From: Tsukamurella pulmonis
GTDB taxonomy: Bacteria > Actinomycetota > Actinomycetes > Mycobacteriales > Mycobacteriaceae
Direction: 5' to 3'
Length of the DNA: 64,000 nt
Assembly: GCF_900103175.1 (NCBI RefSeq)
Contig: NZ_FNLF01000002.1
Location: forward strand, 1,936,136-2,000,135
The translations under genes were made by a program, and so were the position numbers. Below are positions 63,309-64,000 of the stretch, piece after piece. The notes beneath the pieces were generated by a model. That model made no database searches, was not told the DNA's origin, and worked only from the letters and a program-made list of their open reading frames with translations. Numbering within the stretch: position 1 is the first letter of the stretch; every line of letters starts with the position of its first letter.

Positions 63309-64000
63309 ATGAGTGCCGTAGTCTCGCCCACCCGTCGCGCCCTGTTCCGTGGCGCGGGACTGCTCGGTGCGGCCGGTCTGGCGGCAGCGTGCGGCGCGGG
63401 CGGGGGTTCGGTGGTCGAGTCCGGGCGGCGCACCGTCGACCATCTGCGGGGGAGTACCGCGGTGCCCGACGATCCGCGGCGCATCGTCGCGGTCGGCTTC
63501 AGCGATCAGGACCCCGTTCTCGCGCTCGGTGGGCGTCTCGTCGGGGTGACCGATTGGTACGGCGACTACGAGTTCGCCACCTGGCCGTGGGCGCAGGCGC
63601 AATTGGGGGATCAGCGGCCCGCCGTGTTGAACAAGGGGAAGTTCACCGGGACCCCCGACTACCGCTACGAGGAGATCGCCGCGCTGCGCCCGGATCTGAT
63701 TCTGGGTCTCTACACCGAGATGAATCCCGATCAGTACGAGCGGCTTTCGCGGATCGCGCCCACCGTCGGGCCGCCCCCGGGCTACAAGGAGTTCACCGCG
63801 CCGTGGGATGCCGCGACCCGGCTCGCGGGCGATGCCCTCGGGCGGCGGGAGGCGGCCGAGCGTGCGATCACTGCTGTGAACGAGCGGCTCTCGGCGGCAC
63901 GAGCGGCACACCCCGAGTTCGCCGGGCGAACGGCGGTCGTCGTCGAACGGTTCGAGCCCGGAGCGACCTTCGTGCGCTCCCCGGGTGATCCCCGCTCACG
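63309..64000 (+). CDS. Siderophore-binding lipoprotein (ABC transporter), N-terminal part
   Basis: Substrate-binding protein of the FepB/FecB type, running off the window end with 230 codons visible. The signal peptide has a twin-arginine motif (TRRALFRG) and the lipobox AAAC, so Tat-exported lipoprotein is likely. AVPDDPRRIVAVGFSDQDPV, IAALRPDLILGL and RLSRIAPTVG are typical. ATG at 63309 has AGGAG directly upstream, overlapping the end of an iron box. It is distinct from the binding protein at 56251-57189; permease genes may follow outside the window. Confidence 0.9.
   Translation, partial: MSAVVSPTRRALFRGAGLLGAAGLAAACGAGGGSVVESGRRTVDHLRGSTAVPDDPRRIVAVGFSDQDPVLALGGRLVGVTDWYGDYEFATWPWAQAQLGDQRPAVLNKGKFTGTPDYRYEEIAALRPDLILGLYTEMNPDQYERLSRIAPTVGPPPGYKEFTAPWDAATRLAGDALGRREAAERAITAVNERLSAARAAHPEFAGRTAVVVERFEPGATFVRSPGDPRS

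Overview
High-GC actinobacterial chromosome (I judge about 70% GC by eye) from a mycolic-acid lineage of the Mycobacteriales. The evidence is a mycothione reductase (mycothiol metabolism), an MmpS/MmpL pair, two EfpA-type exporters, a PptT-type phosphopantetheinyl transferase, Rip1, and two IdeR/DtxR-type iron boxes. Gene order from rlmN to truB follows, as far as I remember it, the M. tuberculosis Rv2880c-to-Rv2793c segment in the same relative order, with several insertions. Tsukamurella or a close relative is my best guess; the genus is an inference.

Layout. (1) 1-6.4 kb: end of rlmN, then dxr, rip1 and ispG (MEP isoprenoid pathway plus site-2 protease), a DUF4081-GNAT protein and small membrane proteins. 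(2) 6.4-13 kb: a 2-TM channel-like protein, an SDR, a thiolase, a penicillin-binding lipoprotein, a translationally coupled pair of secreted paralogues of unknown family, and a GNAT. (3) 13-25 kb: map, then cobalamin genes (cobQ, a chelatase-like AAA/VWA fusion, cobO, cobB) interleaved with two alpha/beta hydrolases, mycothione reductase, a 33-residue Cys-rich metallothionein-like gene and mqo. (4) 25-35 kb: cysG-type methyltransferase, two tandem efpA copies with long Pro-rich tails, yaaA, proS. (5) 36-41 kb: DUF4439 protein and lipoprotein, then an inserted mmpS-mmpL-tetR unit with shared operator-like sites. (6) 41-49.5 kb: rimP-nusA-ylxR-infB-ylxP-rbfA-nrnA-MATE translation/RNA operon. (7) 49.5-57 kb: accessory block with an unknown gene carrying an apparent frameshift, formamidase fmdA/fmdB, HNH nuclease, NCS1 permease and a voltage-sensor-like membrane protein. 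(8) 57-64 kb: iron-box-controlled siderophore-binding lipoprotein, phosphoesterase-pptT-truB, a two-domain GNAT-like protein, a citrate synthase divergent from an HTH-citrate synthase fusion with a palindrome between them, and a second iron-box-controlled binding protein running off the end.

Recurrent signal. About 22 genes have a TANNNT -10-like hexamer ending 6-9 nt before the start codon and no Shine-Dalgarno sequence. This suggests widespread leaderless transcription and helps choose several start codons.

No rRNA, tRNA, CRISPR array, insertion sequence or prophage was seen, and no gap between genes exceeds 300 bases. The best candidates for undescribed biology are the citrate synthase/HTH-citrate synthase switch, the mtr-linked metallothionein, the voltage-sensor-only protein, the duplicated secreted two-Cys family and the duplicated EfpA module.
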